A DNA stretch of 64,000 nucleotides from NCBI GenBank assembly GCA_020438105.1, contig JAGQVE010000013.1, forward strand, positions 1-64,000. The letters are read 5' to 3'. Below are positions 37,526 to 47,547 of the stretch, piece after piece. This DNA comes from Bacteroidales bacterium (GTDB taxonomy: Bacteria; Bacteroidota; Bacteroidia; Bacteroidales; JAADJA01). Made by a program: the position numbers and the translations under genes. How positions within the stretch are numbered: position 1 is the stretch's first letter; every line of letters begins with the position of its first letter. The notes under the pieces are model-generated. The model searched no databases and was not told the DNA's origin. It saw nothing but the letters and a program-made list of their open reading frames with translations.

Positions 37526-40492
37526 CTAAATTTCAATCAGAAAATCGACTCTCGTACCGATAGCAAAGTTTTGATCATCATAAAGATCAATTATTTTAAC
37601 CCTCATATTTGTATTGTTGAGCTTATTGAGTAATCCCAGTCTTTCTTCAACATTCTTCATGCCGGTGGGTTTGTGATGCTTTCGCCGCTTATTAATTTCA
37701 GCCGCCCTTACCCTTCCGATTCCATCATCTATGATGGATATTTTCATTAAACCGGGCTCAACAAGTTTAAATTCAACTTTGAGCACCCCTTTGCTTTGTT
37801 TTGGCACAATGCCATGCCAAATGGCATTTTCCAGATATGGTTGAAGCAGCATGGATGGAATAGAAACCTGGTCAGCATTTATTGAGGTATCCAGATCTAT
37901 GCTATAATCAAAATGTTTTTCGAAACGGAACTTTTCTAACTCAAGGTATAGCTTAATGGTCTCTATTTCTTCCTTTAAAGAAATGAAGTTATGCTTGGAT
38001 GCCTCCAAAATTCGCCGGATTAGGGATGAGAAAATAACAAGGTATAGGTTTGCATTTTTATCATCTTTCTCTACGATGAAGTTTTGAATTGAATTAAGGG
38101 AGTTAAAAATAAAGTGCGGATTCATTTGGGATCGCACGGCTTTTTGTTCGGCTAAAATAGCTTGCCTTTTTAGTTCCTCCCTGTTTCTGAATGTTGCAAC
38201 AATAATATAAACTATTAAAAAAATGATTGAAATGATGGCAACAATCATGGCGATTTGAAAAGCAAGATATTGTGTAAAGTGCTTTTTAATCGTAAAAGAA
38301 TATTCAATAGTATCACTCCATTCTCCTGCATAGCTTTTGGCTTTAACTATGAATCTGTAGTCACCTGGATGAAGTTTTGGATAACGAATAGATGTGTTTC
38401 GTGTGAGATACCATTCATCTTCAAATCCTTCCAATTTATAGAGATAATTGGCTCTTTGGGGTTCTTTAAAGCTTTTTAATTTAAAACTAAATTCAATGTT
38501 ATTTTGATCATATTTGAAACTAATTTCCTGATCCTTAAAATTATTTTTTAAATCATTTACCCTAACTGATTCCATACGAACTTCAGGTAAGATATTTTTA
38601 GAAGTTAGTCCTTGAGGATTAAACTGTACAATTCCTTTATTCGTTGCAAGAACCAAATTAGACCCATTTTTTTCAATATCATTTATTTCATTTGAAGGTA
38701 ATCCGTCCCAAATAGTAAAATTACGAATACTTATATCACTATTTCTAAAATTATTGATTGTTAATTCACTTAATCCCTGATTTGAACCTATCCACACCTT
38801 ATTACTTTCTTTCACACAAATAGATTTTACACGGTGGCTGAGCAAACCTTTGGATTCATTAATATATTGAACTGACTTATCAGCACGATTAATTACTACC
38901 AAACCATTATCAAATGTACCAACGAAAATATACAAGTCATTTCCACCAATAGCTGAAATTCGGCTTCCTAATATTGCACTTGATGCATCGAAATGTTTAA
39001 TTTTTTCATCCTTTTTGAAGTATAACCCGCTTAAGGTACCTAAGAACAAAACAGAATCCTCTGTTTGATAAAAACAAAATGTTTTCTGTTCAAAATCTTC
39101 TTGCCAGGAATAAGATACCCAATTATCATGGTGATAATTATAATATCCAGTCGACACACCCAGTAACACATCATGAGACTTCAGTTCAACTAAGGAATAA
39201 CCATTGTGCATATTTTTTGCATTGAAGTTGAGAATTCTTTCCCCATTAAGGTTATATCGCAGATATTGTGTTGAGGAAACCCATAATTCATTATTTGATT
39301 TGATTAATATATCCGGGATGGTAGAATAAACTTTACCTTCAAGCTTAAAATTCTTATCAATATTCAATTTATTTCCTTCGAGCACCGCCTTATAAAAACC
39401 CATATTACTTGTAGAAAAATAAAGGCTGTTATCATTTACAGCTATTGATTGAACTACGTTATCATCAATCTGTAGCATCTCTCTGCTATAATTGATAAAG
39501 TCCACAGATGCTACATAAAACAAACCTTCATCTGTTGAAGAAAACCAATAACTACCCTCCTCATCTTCAATTATCCCTGAAATTATATTGTTATTTAAAA
39601 ATTGTATCGGGTCACTTGATAAATCACCGTTTCTATATAGAAATACTCCTTTAAATTTCACACTGATCCATAAATTGTTATGAGAATCCAATGTTAGTTT
39701 TATAATTTCCTGGGAAAAGTTTTTAGTAAATACTACTTTATCGTCAAATACACATTTTAACTCTTGCCCAAGAGATAATAAAAAACAACTATCACGGAAA
39801 GGAATTAAGTTCTTATGGTATAAACTCGTTTTTTCATAAGAATTATGATTAAAGTGAACTATGCCAAAGTCAGGATAATGTTTTTTTAAATCTTCCAATG
39901 GACTCACTGTAAGGTTAGCAAGTCCTAAGATATTGCCATATGGTTTATCTTTATAGAAAAGAGCATATTTAAACTCAGGTTTATCTGAAAATTTGTACCG
40001 ACCATGGTAACTTAATTCTTTGTCCTTTATAATAATTAGTCCTCCAGAAAATGGGGTTAAATATATAGTCTCAGAAGTATCAATATATATATGGTCGTAA
40101 AAAACATGATTTCTTAAGCTTGTATCCTGACTTATCCAATGTATCACAACTTTATCGTCCATAATATACCCAACCTCACCCTGGTAAGTGGAAAACCATA
40201 ATCGGTTTTTATAATCAACATATAGTTTTACAATAGAATTTGACGGCAAACCATCGGGTTTGGTATAATTCTTAAAATCATAGCCATCAAAACGGGAAAT
40301 CCCACTTTCTGTCGCAATCCATAAATACCCGGCTGAATCCTGCGCTATATCATATACTTTTGAACTGGGTAAGCCATCATTAACCGTGTAATTTTTAATA
40401 ACAGGGAATTGAGCAAACAAAGTACTACTTGCTGCTATTGATAGGAAAATGATAGATATAATCAGTTTAAGTGGCCGTATATCGAAATTCAA
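37526..40492 (-). CDS. propeller-type sensor histidine kinase (LytS-like)
   Basis: A 988-residue membrane sensor. A signal peptide (to about 27) leads into a large periplasmic beta-propeller of two-component-regulator repeats (about 35-645, for example DSAGYLWIATESGISRFDG), a Y_Y_Y domain (about 660-735) and one membrane helix (about 745-770). The cytoplasmic His_kinase domain carries the phosphorylated His in QMNPHFIFNSLNS, and the HATPase shows IDDGIGRVRA. The start is TTG at 40492. It passes the signal to the LytTR regulator next to it. The ligand is unknown. Confidence 0.94.
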   Translation of the reverse strand: MNFDIRPLKLIISIIFLSIAASSTLFAQFPVIKNYTVNDGLPSSKVYDIAQDSAGYLWIATESGISRFDGYDFKNYTKPDGLPSNSIVKLYVDYKNRLWFSTYQGEVGYIMDDKVVIHWISQDTSLRNHVFYDHIYIDTSETIYLTPFSGGLIIIKDKELSYHGRYKFSDKPEFKYALFYKDKPYGNILGLANLTVSPLEDLKKHYPDFGIVHFNHNSYEKTSLYHKNLIPFRDSCFLLSLGQELKCVFDDKVVFTKNFSQEIIKLTLDSHNNLWISVKFKGVFLYRNGDLSSDPIQFLNNNIISGIIEDEEGSYWFSSTDEGLFYVASVDFINYSREMLQIDDNVVQSIAVNDNSLYFSTSNMGFYKAVLEGNKLNIDKNFKLEGKVYSTIPDILIKSNNELWVSSTQYLRYNLNGERILNFNAKNMHNGYSLVELKSHDVLLGVSTGYYNYHHDNWVSYSWQEDFEQKTFCFYQTEDSVLFLGTLSGLYFKKDEKIKHFDASSAILGSRISAIGGNDLYIFVGTFDNGLVVINRADKSVQYINESKGLLSHRVKSICVKESNKVWIGSNQGLSELTINNFRNSDISIRNFTIWDGLPSNEINDIEKNGSNLVLATNKGIVQFNPQGLTSKNILPEVRMESVRVNDLKNNFKDQEISFKYDQNNIEFSFKLKSFKEPQRANYLYKLEGFEDEWYLTRNTSIRYPKLHPGDYRFIVKAKSYAGEWSDTIEYSFTIKKHFTQYLAFQIAMIVAIISIIFLIVYIIVATFRNREELKRQAILAEQKAVRSQMNPHFIFNSLNSIQNFIVEKDDKNANLYLVIFSSLIRRILEASKHNFISLKEEIETIKLYLELEKFRFEKHFDYSIDLDTSINADQVSIPSMLLQPYLENAIWHGIVPKQSKGVLKVEFKLVEPGLMKISIIDDGIGRVRAAEINKRRKHHKPTGMKNVEERLGLLNKLNNTNMRVKIIDLYDDQNFAIGTRVDFLIEI

Positions 40493-40562
40493 ATCATCCA
40501 GGTTTAAGTTTCGCTCATAAAAGTATGAAAATTTTCACTTACGAAACCAAGTGAGTAAATAT

Positions 40563-40666
40563 AAAAAGAGGGTAAGCTACTTATATCGCACCGCTACAAC
40601 CGCCTACCCTTGCTACCTTCCGGTCCTGGGGGGTTTCAGCAGGAGCTGGTCGTATAAGACTTACCC
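40563..40666 (-). ncRNA. ffs: signal recognition particle RNA, small bacterial form
   Basis: Minus strand. The apical loop motif CAGGACCGGAAGGTAGCA (40634-40617) is the conserved Ffh-binding region. The ends pair perfectly (GGGTAAG at 40666-40660 with CTTACCC at 40576-40570), and a T run follows. Upstream, TAATTTTG (40679-40672) with a TTG 21 bp before it forms a promoter. The RNA of about 100 nt joins Ffh to target membrane proteins. Confidence 0.93.
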
Positions 40667-40719
40667 AGCGGCAAAATTACAAATATTCTAATAAGCTGTG
40701 CAAATAATGGCATTAATTT

Positions 40720-40727
40720 TATCTTTG
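40720..40727 (+). promoter_or_regulatory. -7 promoter element for the DUF4199 gene
   Basis: TATCTTTG matches TAnnTTTG and lies 22 bp before the ATG at 40750. It rules out the in-frame ATG at 40729, which would be at the transcription start. Confidence 0.6.
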
Positions 40728-40749
40728 CATGATACAAATATTTATCACC

Positions 40750-41298
40750 ATGGAAAACAATCAAACGTCTGCTACCAAACATTCTTTTACCTACGGAATG
40801 ATTATCGGGGTAATTATGATTGCCCTAACGCTTATTTATTATGTTTTGGATATAAATACTATGGACAAAAGCAACCGGTGGACCGGTTGGATAAGTACCG
40901 TAATCATGTTCGCTGGAATGACCTATGCTACTGTAAATTACCGAAATAAGCAACTCGGTGGATACATAAGCTTTGGAAAGAGCTTTTCGATTCACTTTTT
41001 TACCGGACTATTTTCAGGTATCCTCTCTGGTTTGTTCATGATTTTATTTATGTCCTTTGTAGGGGCTGAATTTACCCAGCAAGTTTTTGATCAGGCTGAG
41101 GAAGAAATGTTAAAGCAAAATCCCAACATGACCGATGAGCAAATAGATATGGCGCTTAAGTTCACAGGATGGATGCTTCACCCTGTATCAATTGGAATTT
41201 TAGGAGTTTTATCAGCCGCATTTTTTAGTGCTATTTATGGATTAATCGCCTCCATTTTTGTAAAAAAAGAAGACCCCAATTTACCACCTGTTGTATAA
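40750..41298 (+). CDS. DUF4199 family membrane protein
   Basis: A 182-residue protein with four predicted membrane helices (about 15-35, 42-60, 78-105 and 140-165) and an intervening charged segment (FDQAEEEMLKQNPNMTDEQ). This arrangement matches DUF4199 of Bacteroidota, whose role is unknown. It lies 9 bp upstream of a glycosyltransferase gene, as is common for this family. Confidence 0.85.
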   Translation: MENNQTSATKHSFTYGMIIGVIMIALTLIYYVLDINTMDKSNRWTGWISTVIMFAGMTYATVNYRNKQLGGYISFGKSFSIHFFTGLFSGILSGLFMILFMSFVGAEFTQQVFDQAEEEMLKQNPNMTDEQIDMALKFTGWMLHPVSIGILGVLSAAFFSAIYGLIASIFVKKEDPNLPPVV

Positions 41299-41307
41299 AT
41301 ATTTTAG

Positions 41308-42246
41308 ATGGACCTTTCAATTGTAGTACCCCTTTATAACGAGGAAGAGTCGCTGCCCGAACTGGCAGCCTGGATAGATAGGGTTTGTGAAAAATCCGGA
41401 ATTGCTTACGAAATTATTTTCGTGGATGACGGAAGCACCGACAGTTCATGGGATGTGGTTACAGAGCTTGCCCAAAACAGCAGTAATATACGGGGTATAA
41501 AATTCAGGAGAAATTATGGTAAATCAGCCGCATTAAATACCGGTTTTCGTGAAACTACCGGAAAAGTGGTAATAACGATGGATGCCGATTTGCAGGATAG
41601 TCCTGATGAAATTCCTGGACTTTACAACATGATCATAAAGGAAGGCTATGACCTAGTTTCGGGGTGGAAAAAGAAGCGACACGACCCCATCGGGAAAACT
41701 CTCCCCTCCAAATTCTTTAATGGAACCACCAGGGCGGTTTCAGGTATCAAGCTCCATGATTTTAATTGCGGATTAAAAGCTTACAGAAGCAAAGTGGTTA
41801 AAAATATTGAAGTATATGGTGAAATGCACCGGTACATTCCGGTTATTGCAAAATGGGCAGGGTTTAAAAAAATTGGTGAAAAAGTAGTTCAGCACCAGGA
41901 GCGGAAATACGGCGTTTCAAAATTTGGAATGGAACGACTGGTGAAAGGGTATCTTGATCTGCTTTCCATTACGTTCATGTCGAAGTTTGGTAAACGCCCC
42001 ATGCACTTGTTCGGTACCCTGGGCACCATCTTATTCTTTATCGGGTTTGCGATCGGCATTTACCTTACCATCGCCAAGTACTTTTATGAAGTTTACAAAA
42101 TGACCGATCGTCCGCTGTTTTATTTCGGATTATTGGCCATGATCATCGGTTCACAACTTTTTGTTACCGGATTTTTAGCCGAGATGATTTCAAGAAGTTC
42201 TGCCGACAGAAATACTTACCAAGTAGAAAATAAAATCGGATTTTGA
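41308..42246 (+). CDS. family 2 glycosyltransferase, dolichol-phosphate-mannose-synthase-like
   Basis: A 312-residue GT2 enzyme. The start SIVVPLYNEEESLPEL, the metal site VDDGSTDSS (about 40) and MDADLQDSPDE (about 92) are typical. Two carboxy-terminal membrane helices (about 232-256 and 268-292) resemble GtrB/ArnC-type enzymes, which load a sugar on undecaprenyl phosphate at the inner face of the membrane. It starts the surface-sugar region that continues through the heptose genes. Confidence 0.92.
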   Translation: MDLSIVVPLYNEEESLPELAAWIDRVCEKSGIAYEIIFVDDGSTDSSWDVVTELAQNSSNIRGIKFRRNYGKSAALNTGFRETTGKVVITMDADLQDSPDEIPGLYNMIIKEGYDLVSGWKKKRHDPIGKTLPSKFFNGTTRAVSGIKLHDFNCGLKAYRSKVVKNIEVYGEMHRYIPVIAKWAGFKKIGEKVVQHQERKYGVSKFGMERLVKGYLDLLSITFMSKFGKRPMHLFGTLGTILFFIGFAIGIYLTIAKYFYEVYKMTDRPLFYFGLLAMIIGSQLFVTGFLAEMISRSSADRNTYQVENKIGF

Positions 42247-42273
42247 CGGTTTAAAATCATTATTCCGATTCAA

Positions 42274-43407
42274 ATGAACAAGAAAAGAAAAGTTGTAATT
42301 GTTGGTTCTGCTTACCCTCTTCGTGGGGGTTTAACTGTTTATAATGAGCGGCTTGCCAGAGCTTATATGGAAAATGGTGATGATGTAACTATTTTTACCT
42401 TCAGCCTGCAATACCCCAATTTTTTATTCCCCGGAAAATCACAATATTCAAATGATCCTCCCCCCGCGGACCTAAACATCAAAGTCCGCATAAATTCCAT
42501 AAATCCCTTTAACTGGGTTAAAGTAGGAAAAGAGATTAAAAAACTTAAGGCCGACCTGGTGATCATTAAATTTTGGATACCTTTTATGGCACCCAGCCTC
42601 GGAACTATCGCAAGGATCATTCGAAAAAATAAAGTTTCAAGAGTCATCACCATCATTGATAATATTATTCCGCATGAAAAAAGAATTGGTGACCGCACCC
42701 TGGCGGCCTATTGGGCAAAAAGTGTGGATGGTTTCGTGGCCATGTCGAAAAATGTATTGAAGGATATTGAATCTTTCGAAACAAAAAAACCTAAAATTTA
42801 CTGTCCGCACCCACTTTATGATAATTTTGGCAAGTCCATTCCTAAAATTGAAGCGAGAAAATTATTAAATATTAACCCAAGTGAAAAAATCGCACTTTTC
42901 TTTGGATTTATTCGGGATTATAAAGGACTTGATATATTGTTGGAATCGATGGCCAGCCCCAAAATTAAAAAACTGGGAATTAAATTATTAGTTGCCGGGG
43001 AGTTTTATACCGATGCGAAACCGTATTTTGATATAATCAAAAAACATGAACTGGTTGATCAGGTAATCATGTCGAATGACTTTATTCCTGATGGGGAAGT
43101 TGCAAATTACTTTTGTGCCGCAGATGTTATTGTTCAACCATACAAGGATGCCACTCAAAGCGGCGTAACACAGATTGCCTACCATTTTGAGAAACCAATT
43201 ATTACAACAAATGTAGGTGGCCTGGCCGAAATAGTGCCTGACGGAGTGGTGGGCTATGTGGTAGAACCTGTTGCAGATCAAATAGCTGAATCAATAGAGA
43301 AATTTTATTTACAAAATAAAGAAATAGCTTTCAGTGAAAATGCACGGACTGAAAAAAACAAATATTCATGGGAGAATTTAATAAATTCCATAAATTTACT
43401 GCTCTAA
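42274..43407 (+). CDS. family 4 glycosyltransferase
   Basis: A 377-residue GT-B fold enzyme. The amino-terminal glycine-rich loop is in YPLRGGLTVYNERLA (about 14-28). The carboxy-terminal half shows LFFGFIRDYKGLDILL and the donor-binding region ADVIVQPYKDATQSG with a later GGLAEIVPDG. It is of the retaining GT4 type and takes a nucleotide sugar. Neighbouring heptose genes suggest, but do not prove, that it builds a heptose-containing surface glycan. Confidence 0.9.
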   Translation: MNKKRKVVIVGSAYPLRGGLTVYNERLARAYMENGDDVTIFTFSLQYPNFLFPGKSQYSNDPPPADLNIKVRINSINPFNWVKVGKEIKKLKADLVIIKFWIPFMAPSLGTIARIIRKNKVSRVITIIDNIIPHEKRIGDRTLAAYWAKSVDGFVAMSKNVLKDIESFETKKPKIYCPHPLYDNFGKSIPKIEARKLLNINPSEKIALFFGFIRDYKGLDILLESMASPKIKKLGIKLLVAGEFYTDAKPYFDIIKKHELVDQVIMSNDFIPDGEVANYFCAADVIVQPYKDATQSGVTQIAYHFEKPIITTNVGGLAEIVPDGVVGYVVEPVADQIAESIEKFYLQNKEIAFSENARTEKNKYSWENLINSINLLL

Positions 43408-43419
43408 AAGCAAATAATC

Positions 43420-44541
43420 ATGAATAAGAAAATCAAATTCTCAATCTTCGCAATCTCTTTACTTATCTCATTTTCAACAATTTCGCAGGATACAATCGTT
43501 TTCCAACCCGGTCCTTCGGAAGGCAAAGATGCCATTGTTCACTCTTTGCACCCTGCAAATAATTATGGTGCGTCTCCAAATTTAATTGCAGCTGCATGGA
43601 CCTATCAGGGAACATTTGGAATAATCCGGGGACTTTTTAAATTTGATTTAACCTCTCTTCCTGAAGACATGCAGATACAATCTGCTTATTTAAATTTATA
43701 CCATAACCCCACTAGCGGACATGAAGGCCACGCAGGTAATAATATTGCATGGATAAGCAAGGTAGTAGGAAATTGGGATGAGTTCGCAGTAAACTGGAAT
43801 AATCAACCTGCCACAACAAATGAGAACCAGGTTACCATCCCTCCAAGCGCAAGTGCAACTCAAAACTACCTTGAAATACCAGTTACAGATATAGTTCAGG
43901 ATATGATCGAAAATCCTGATGCAAATAACGGATTTCAAATTATGCTTCAATTTGAGGAAATATACAGAAGTCTGATTTTTGCCTCAAGCGACCACCCTTC
44001 CTCAGGATTATGGCCAATGTTAGTGGTAATACCCGAATGTGAGGCGCCGGTTGCGGATTTTAGTTTAACAATTCAGGGAAGCACTGTGGCTTTAACAGAT
44101 GAATCACAAAATGCAACTTCCTGGCTATGGGATTTCGGCGATGGGTACCAATCAACTCTTTCAAATCCTGTGCATACATACCAGGAAACCGGAAATTTCA
44201 TGATCTGCTTAACGGTGACCAACGAGTGTGGATCGAATACTAAATGTGATACAGTTAGAATATCACTTACCGATATTGAAAATATAAGCTACCTGTCTCA
44301 AGTGACTTTAGCACCTAATCCGGTTGCAGAAGTACTTAAAATACAACTTCCTGAAAATAAATATTCAGCCTTTGAAATTGATATTGTTAATACATCAGGA
44401 ATTGTGGTATACCATAATAAAGACATAAATCCCATAGAAAGTATTATCGAAATCAATTGTACGCATCTAAATCCTGGTATTTATTTTATTAAAATTCGGG
44501 ATCAACAACAAAATATAATCAAGAAGTTTCTGGTTCAATGA
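43420..44541 (+). CDS. T9SS-secreted DNRLRE/PKD protein
   Basis: A 373-residue surface protein. After a signal peptide (to about 22) is a DNRLRE-type beta domain (about 25-200, with GLFKFDLTSLP and WDEFAVNWNNQP). A PKD domain is at about 208-285 (WLWDFGDGYQSTLSNPVHTY), and a T9SS type A sorting domain closes the chain (LAPNPVAEVLKI to the end). The stop overlaps the start of hddA by 4 bp (ATGA), so it is co-translated with the heptose pathway. The function is unknown. Confidence 0.87.
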   Translation: MNKKIKFSIFAISLLISFSTISQDTIVFQPGPSEGKDAIVHSLHPANNYGASPNLIAAAWTYQGTFGIIRGLFKFDLTSLPEDMQIQSAYLNLYHNPTSGHEGHAGNNIAWISKVVGNWDEFAVNWNNQPATTNENQVTIPPSASATQNYLEIPVTDIVQDMIENPDANNGFQIMLQFEEIYRSLIFASSDHPSSGLWPMLVVIPECEAPVADFSLTIQGSTVALTDESQNATSWLWDFGDGYQSTLSNPVHTYQETGNFMICLTVTNECGSNTKCDTVRISLTDIENISYLSQVTLAPNPVAEVLKIQLPENKYSAFEIDIVNTSGIVVYHNKDINPIESIIEINCTHLNPGIYFIKIRDQQQNIIKKFLVQ

Positions 44542-45560
44542 TCATTAGAAGTAAAGCACCTTTAAGAATTGGTCTGGCTGGTGGCGGCACCGATGTAGCT
44601 CCATACTCCGATATGTTTGGAGGAGCTATTCTCAACGCAACTATCAGCATGTATGCCTACGCTACCATCCAGCCACGAAAGGATAAAAAAATCATTCTTA
44701 ACTCACTCGACAAAAACATCCGGCTTGAGTACGACAGCGTACGTGAACTGCCCATTGATGGAAAATTCGACCTGGCAAAGGGAATTTACAACCGCGTAGT
44801 TAAACAATTTTCCAAAAAAGCACTCTCCTTTGAACTTACCACTTTTGTGGATGCACCTCCGGGTTCAGGATTGGGCACCTCCTCCACACTCGTTGTAGCC
44901 ATTTTAGGTGCCTTTGCTGAATGGCTGAATCTACCGCTGGGAGAGTATGACCTGGCATACCTAGCCTACGAAATTGAGCGCGTTGACCTGAATATGGCCG
45001 GCGGAAAACAGGATCAGTATGCGGCAACCTTTGGCGGTGTGAATTTTATGGAGTTTTACAAAGATGACAAAGTAATTGTTAATCCGCTTCGGATCAAACC
45101 GGTTTACCTGCATGAGCTTGCCTATAACCTCGTGTTGTACTATACTGAAACCAGCCGCTTATCTTCCAGGATCATCGAAACCCAAAGCAAAAATGTAATG
45201 GACAATCAAAAAGATTCGCTGGAAGCTACCCACAATGTGAAACAACAAGCAATTCTTATGAAAGAAGCCCTGCTCAAAGGTGATCTTGATAAAATTGGTG
45301 AGATTCTGGATTATGGCTGGCAAAATAAAAAGAAAATGGCCAAAGGTATCACCAACAAAACCATTGATGATATTTATAAGCTGGCCATCAAAAACGGAGC
45401 AACCGGAGGTAAAATTTCCGGTGCCGGTGGGGGTGGCTTTATGATCTTTTATTGCCCCGATATAACCCGAAATAAAGTAGTTAAAGCGCTTGAAAAGTTT
45501 GGTGGAGGAATAAAACGGTACGAATTCACAACAAACGGACTTACTACCTGGACCATTTAA
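44538..45560 (+). CDS. hddA: D-glycero-alpha-D-manno-heptose 7-phosphate kinase
   Basis: A 340-residue GHMP-family kinase. The substrate-binding start APLRIGLAGGGTDVAPY (7-23), the ATP loop PPGSGLGTSS (107-116) and the third motif KISGAGGGGFM are present. The form with GGGTD is that of HddA, which phosphorylates heptose 7-phosphate at C1 on the way to GDP-heptose. The presence of gmhA, hddC and gmhB genes within 5 kb strongly supports this over L-fucokinase or related enzymes. Confidence 0.9.
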   Translation: MIIRSKAPLRIGLAGGGTDVAPYSDMFGGAILNATISMYAYATIQPRKDKKIILNSLDKNIRLEYDSVRELPIDGKFDLAKGIYNRVVKQFSKKALSFELTTFVDAPPGSGLGTSSTLVVAILGAFAEWLNLPLGEYDLAYLAYEIERVDLNMAGGKQDQYAATFGGVNFMEFYKDDKVIVNPLRIKPVYLHELAYNLVLYYTETSRLSSRIIETQSKNVMDNQKDSLEATHNVKQQAILMKEALLKGDLDKIGEILDYGWQNKKKMAKGITNKTIDDIYKLAIKNGATGGKISGAGGGGFMIFYCPDITRNKVVKALEKFGGGIKRYEFTTNGLTTWTI

Positions 45561-45584
45561 AAATATCCGTATTTTTATGTCGGA

Positions 45585-47366
45585 ATGACTGAAAAATCTC
45601 CGATAGAACGATTCAACCACTGGCGTAAAAAACACATCAGCGACCGGTATTTTGTTATCATTCTCAGTGCAATCATCGGTTTCCTTGCCGGAATAGCAGC
45701 TTACATCTTAAAGACTTCTGTTTTTTACATCGAAAAATTGCTCACCGCTAGCTTTCAAACCCAGGAGCAAAATTACTGGTATGTTATTTATCCTGCTATC
45801 GGAATTGTTTTAACAGTCGTATTTTTAAAATACATTTTAAAGGACGACACGCGTCACGGTATTCCACGAATTTTATATGTAATATCAAAACTGGGCGGGA
45901 AGATCAAACATCGCAAGCTGTATTCTTCCATGCTCGGGAGTTCACTCACAGCAGGTTTCGGAGGATCCATCGGGCTGGAGGCACCCATTATTTCGTCGGG
46001 ATCGTCCATTGGTTCAGGATTGAGCCAAATTTTAAAAATGGATTACAAAACCACCATTTTACTTATTGGATGTGGCGCAGCCGGTGCCATGGCCTCTATT
46101 TTTACCACTCCCATCGCCGCAGTTATTTTCAGCCTTGAGGTGCTCATGCTCGACCTCACCATCTCGTCCATTATTCCACTTTTGATGGCTTCGGCCACGG
46201 GTGCCATTACTACTAAAATCCTGCTCGCCGAAAGCATGCTGGTTCACTTTAAAATCAACGATCCTTTTGAAGTTGGCGATGTTCCCTTTTATTTATTGCT
46301 TGGCATTTTAACCGGCTTTGTATCGCTTTATTTCAACAGGGCTACGCATTTTATTACAGAGAAAATGGAGGCCATTCAAAAAACCTCTATAAGAATGATG
46401 GTGGGTGCTTCGGCTCTCGGTATCCTAATCTTTTTATTCCCGGCATTTTACGGAGAGGGTTATGATGCCATCCGTATGATCATTACCGGCCACCCCGGCC
46501 ATTTGTTGGAGAATAGCTTCTTTTATACCTTTCGTGAAAACACCTGGTTTTTCCTGCTTTTTTTAGCTTTCCTGATTCTCTTTAAAGTGATCGCAACCAC
46601 ACTAACCATCGAAAGCGGGGGCGTTGGAGGCATATTTGCTCCCAGTGCTGTTACAGGCGGTTTCGCAGGCTTTGCCTTTGCAAGGCTGTTCAATGATCTT
46701 GATTTTACCCGCCATCTTTCAGAGGCTAACTTCACCCTGGTAGGAATGGCCGGGGTTTTGGGTGCTGTTTTGCATGCCCCATTAACGGCTATCTTCCTCA
46801 TCGCCGAAATGACCAATGGCTATGAAATGATCGTTCCGCTGATGCTTACTTCTACCATTTCATTTATTACCATTAAAACTTTTGATCCACATTCCATATT
46901 CACAAAAAAACTGGCCGAACGCGGTGAATTGCTCACCCACCACAAGGACCAGGCGGTGCTTACCCTGCTTAATATCCGCGATGTGATTGATAAGGATGTG
47001 CTAACGGTTAACCCAACTGCCACCCTTGGTGAATTCACCAAAGTGATCTCAAAATCCAAGAGGAACCTGTTTGCTGTGGTCGACCGGGAGCAAAACTTTA
47101 AGGGAATGCTTATCCTGGATGATGTACGCGAAGATATGTTCAACCGCGATAAATACGGAGTTCCGATCACTAAATACATGTTCCAGCCGCCTGCAAGCGA
47201 GCGTGTTTCGCTGGATGAAACCATGGAATCAGTTATGGAGAAATTTAAAAATACCGGTAATTATAATTTGCTGGTCCTAAATAAAGGTAAGTTTGTAGGA
47301 TTTGTTTCACGGGCAAACGTTTTTAATGCCTATCGGCAAACATTGATTGATGTGTCGCATGAATAA
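45585..47366 (+). CDS. ClC-family chloride channel or antiporter with CBS domains
   Basis: A 593-residue membrane protein. The ClC core (about 20-440) has the selectivity motifs GSSIGSG (usually GSGIP), GFGGSIGLEAPI (the GxEGP-like site, with Glu in GLEAP) and GGVGGIFAPS. Two CBS domains (about 455-585) follow. The gating Glu is present, so it may be a proton-coupled antiporter. It starts 24 bp after hddA and is embedded among heptose genes without an obvious functional link. Confidence 0.93.
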   Translation: MTEKSPIERFNHWRKKHISDRYFVIILSAIIGFLAGIAAYILKTSVFYIEKLLTASFQTQEQNYWYVIYPAIGIVLTVVFLKYILKDDTRHGIPRILYVISKLGGKIKHRKLYSSMLGSSLTAGFGGSIGLEAPIISSGSSIGSGLSQILKMDYKTTILLIGCGAAGAMASIFTTPIAAVIFSLEVLMLDLTISSIIPLLMASATGAITTKILLAESMLVHFKINDPFEVGDVPFYLLLGILTGFVSLYFNRATHFITEKMEAIQKTSIRMMVGASALGILIFLFPAFYGEGYDAIRMIITGHPGHLLENSFFYTFRENTWFFLLFLAFLILFKVIATTLTIESGGVGGIFAPSAVTGGFAGFAFARLFNDLDFTRHLSEANFTLVGMAGVLGAVLHAPLTAIFLIAEMTNGYEMIVPLMLTSTISFITIKTFDPHSIFTKKLAERGELLTHHKDQAVLTLLNIRDVIDKDVLTVNPTATLGEFTKVISKSKRNLFAVVDREQNFKGMLILDDVREDMFNRDKYGVPITKYMFQPPASERVSLDETMESVMEKFKNTGNYNLLVLNKGKFVGFVSRANVFNAYRQTLIDVSHE

Positions 47367-47487
47367 ATCATCAAACACATCTTGGCAACCACTTTACTAA
47401 TTCAAAATCACTTATAAAATCGTTGAATGGCGCTAAAAGAGCAAATAACAGTTCGTTAATTCATTCACATTTCTTGAAAAAATCCAT

Positions 47488-47495
47488 TAAATTTG
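47488..47495 (+). promoter_or_regulatory. -7 promoter element for gmhA
   Basis: TAAATTTG fits TAnnTTTG. It lies 52 bp before the gmhA ATG in the 180-bp gap after the ClC gene, so the gmhA-hddC-gmhB genes may have their own promoter. Confidence 0.5.
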
Positions 47496-47547
47496 CAGCA
47501 TCCTGAAAATGATCATTAAGACAATATTCGGGTTTGAAAAACACAAC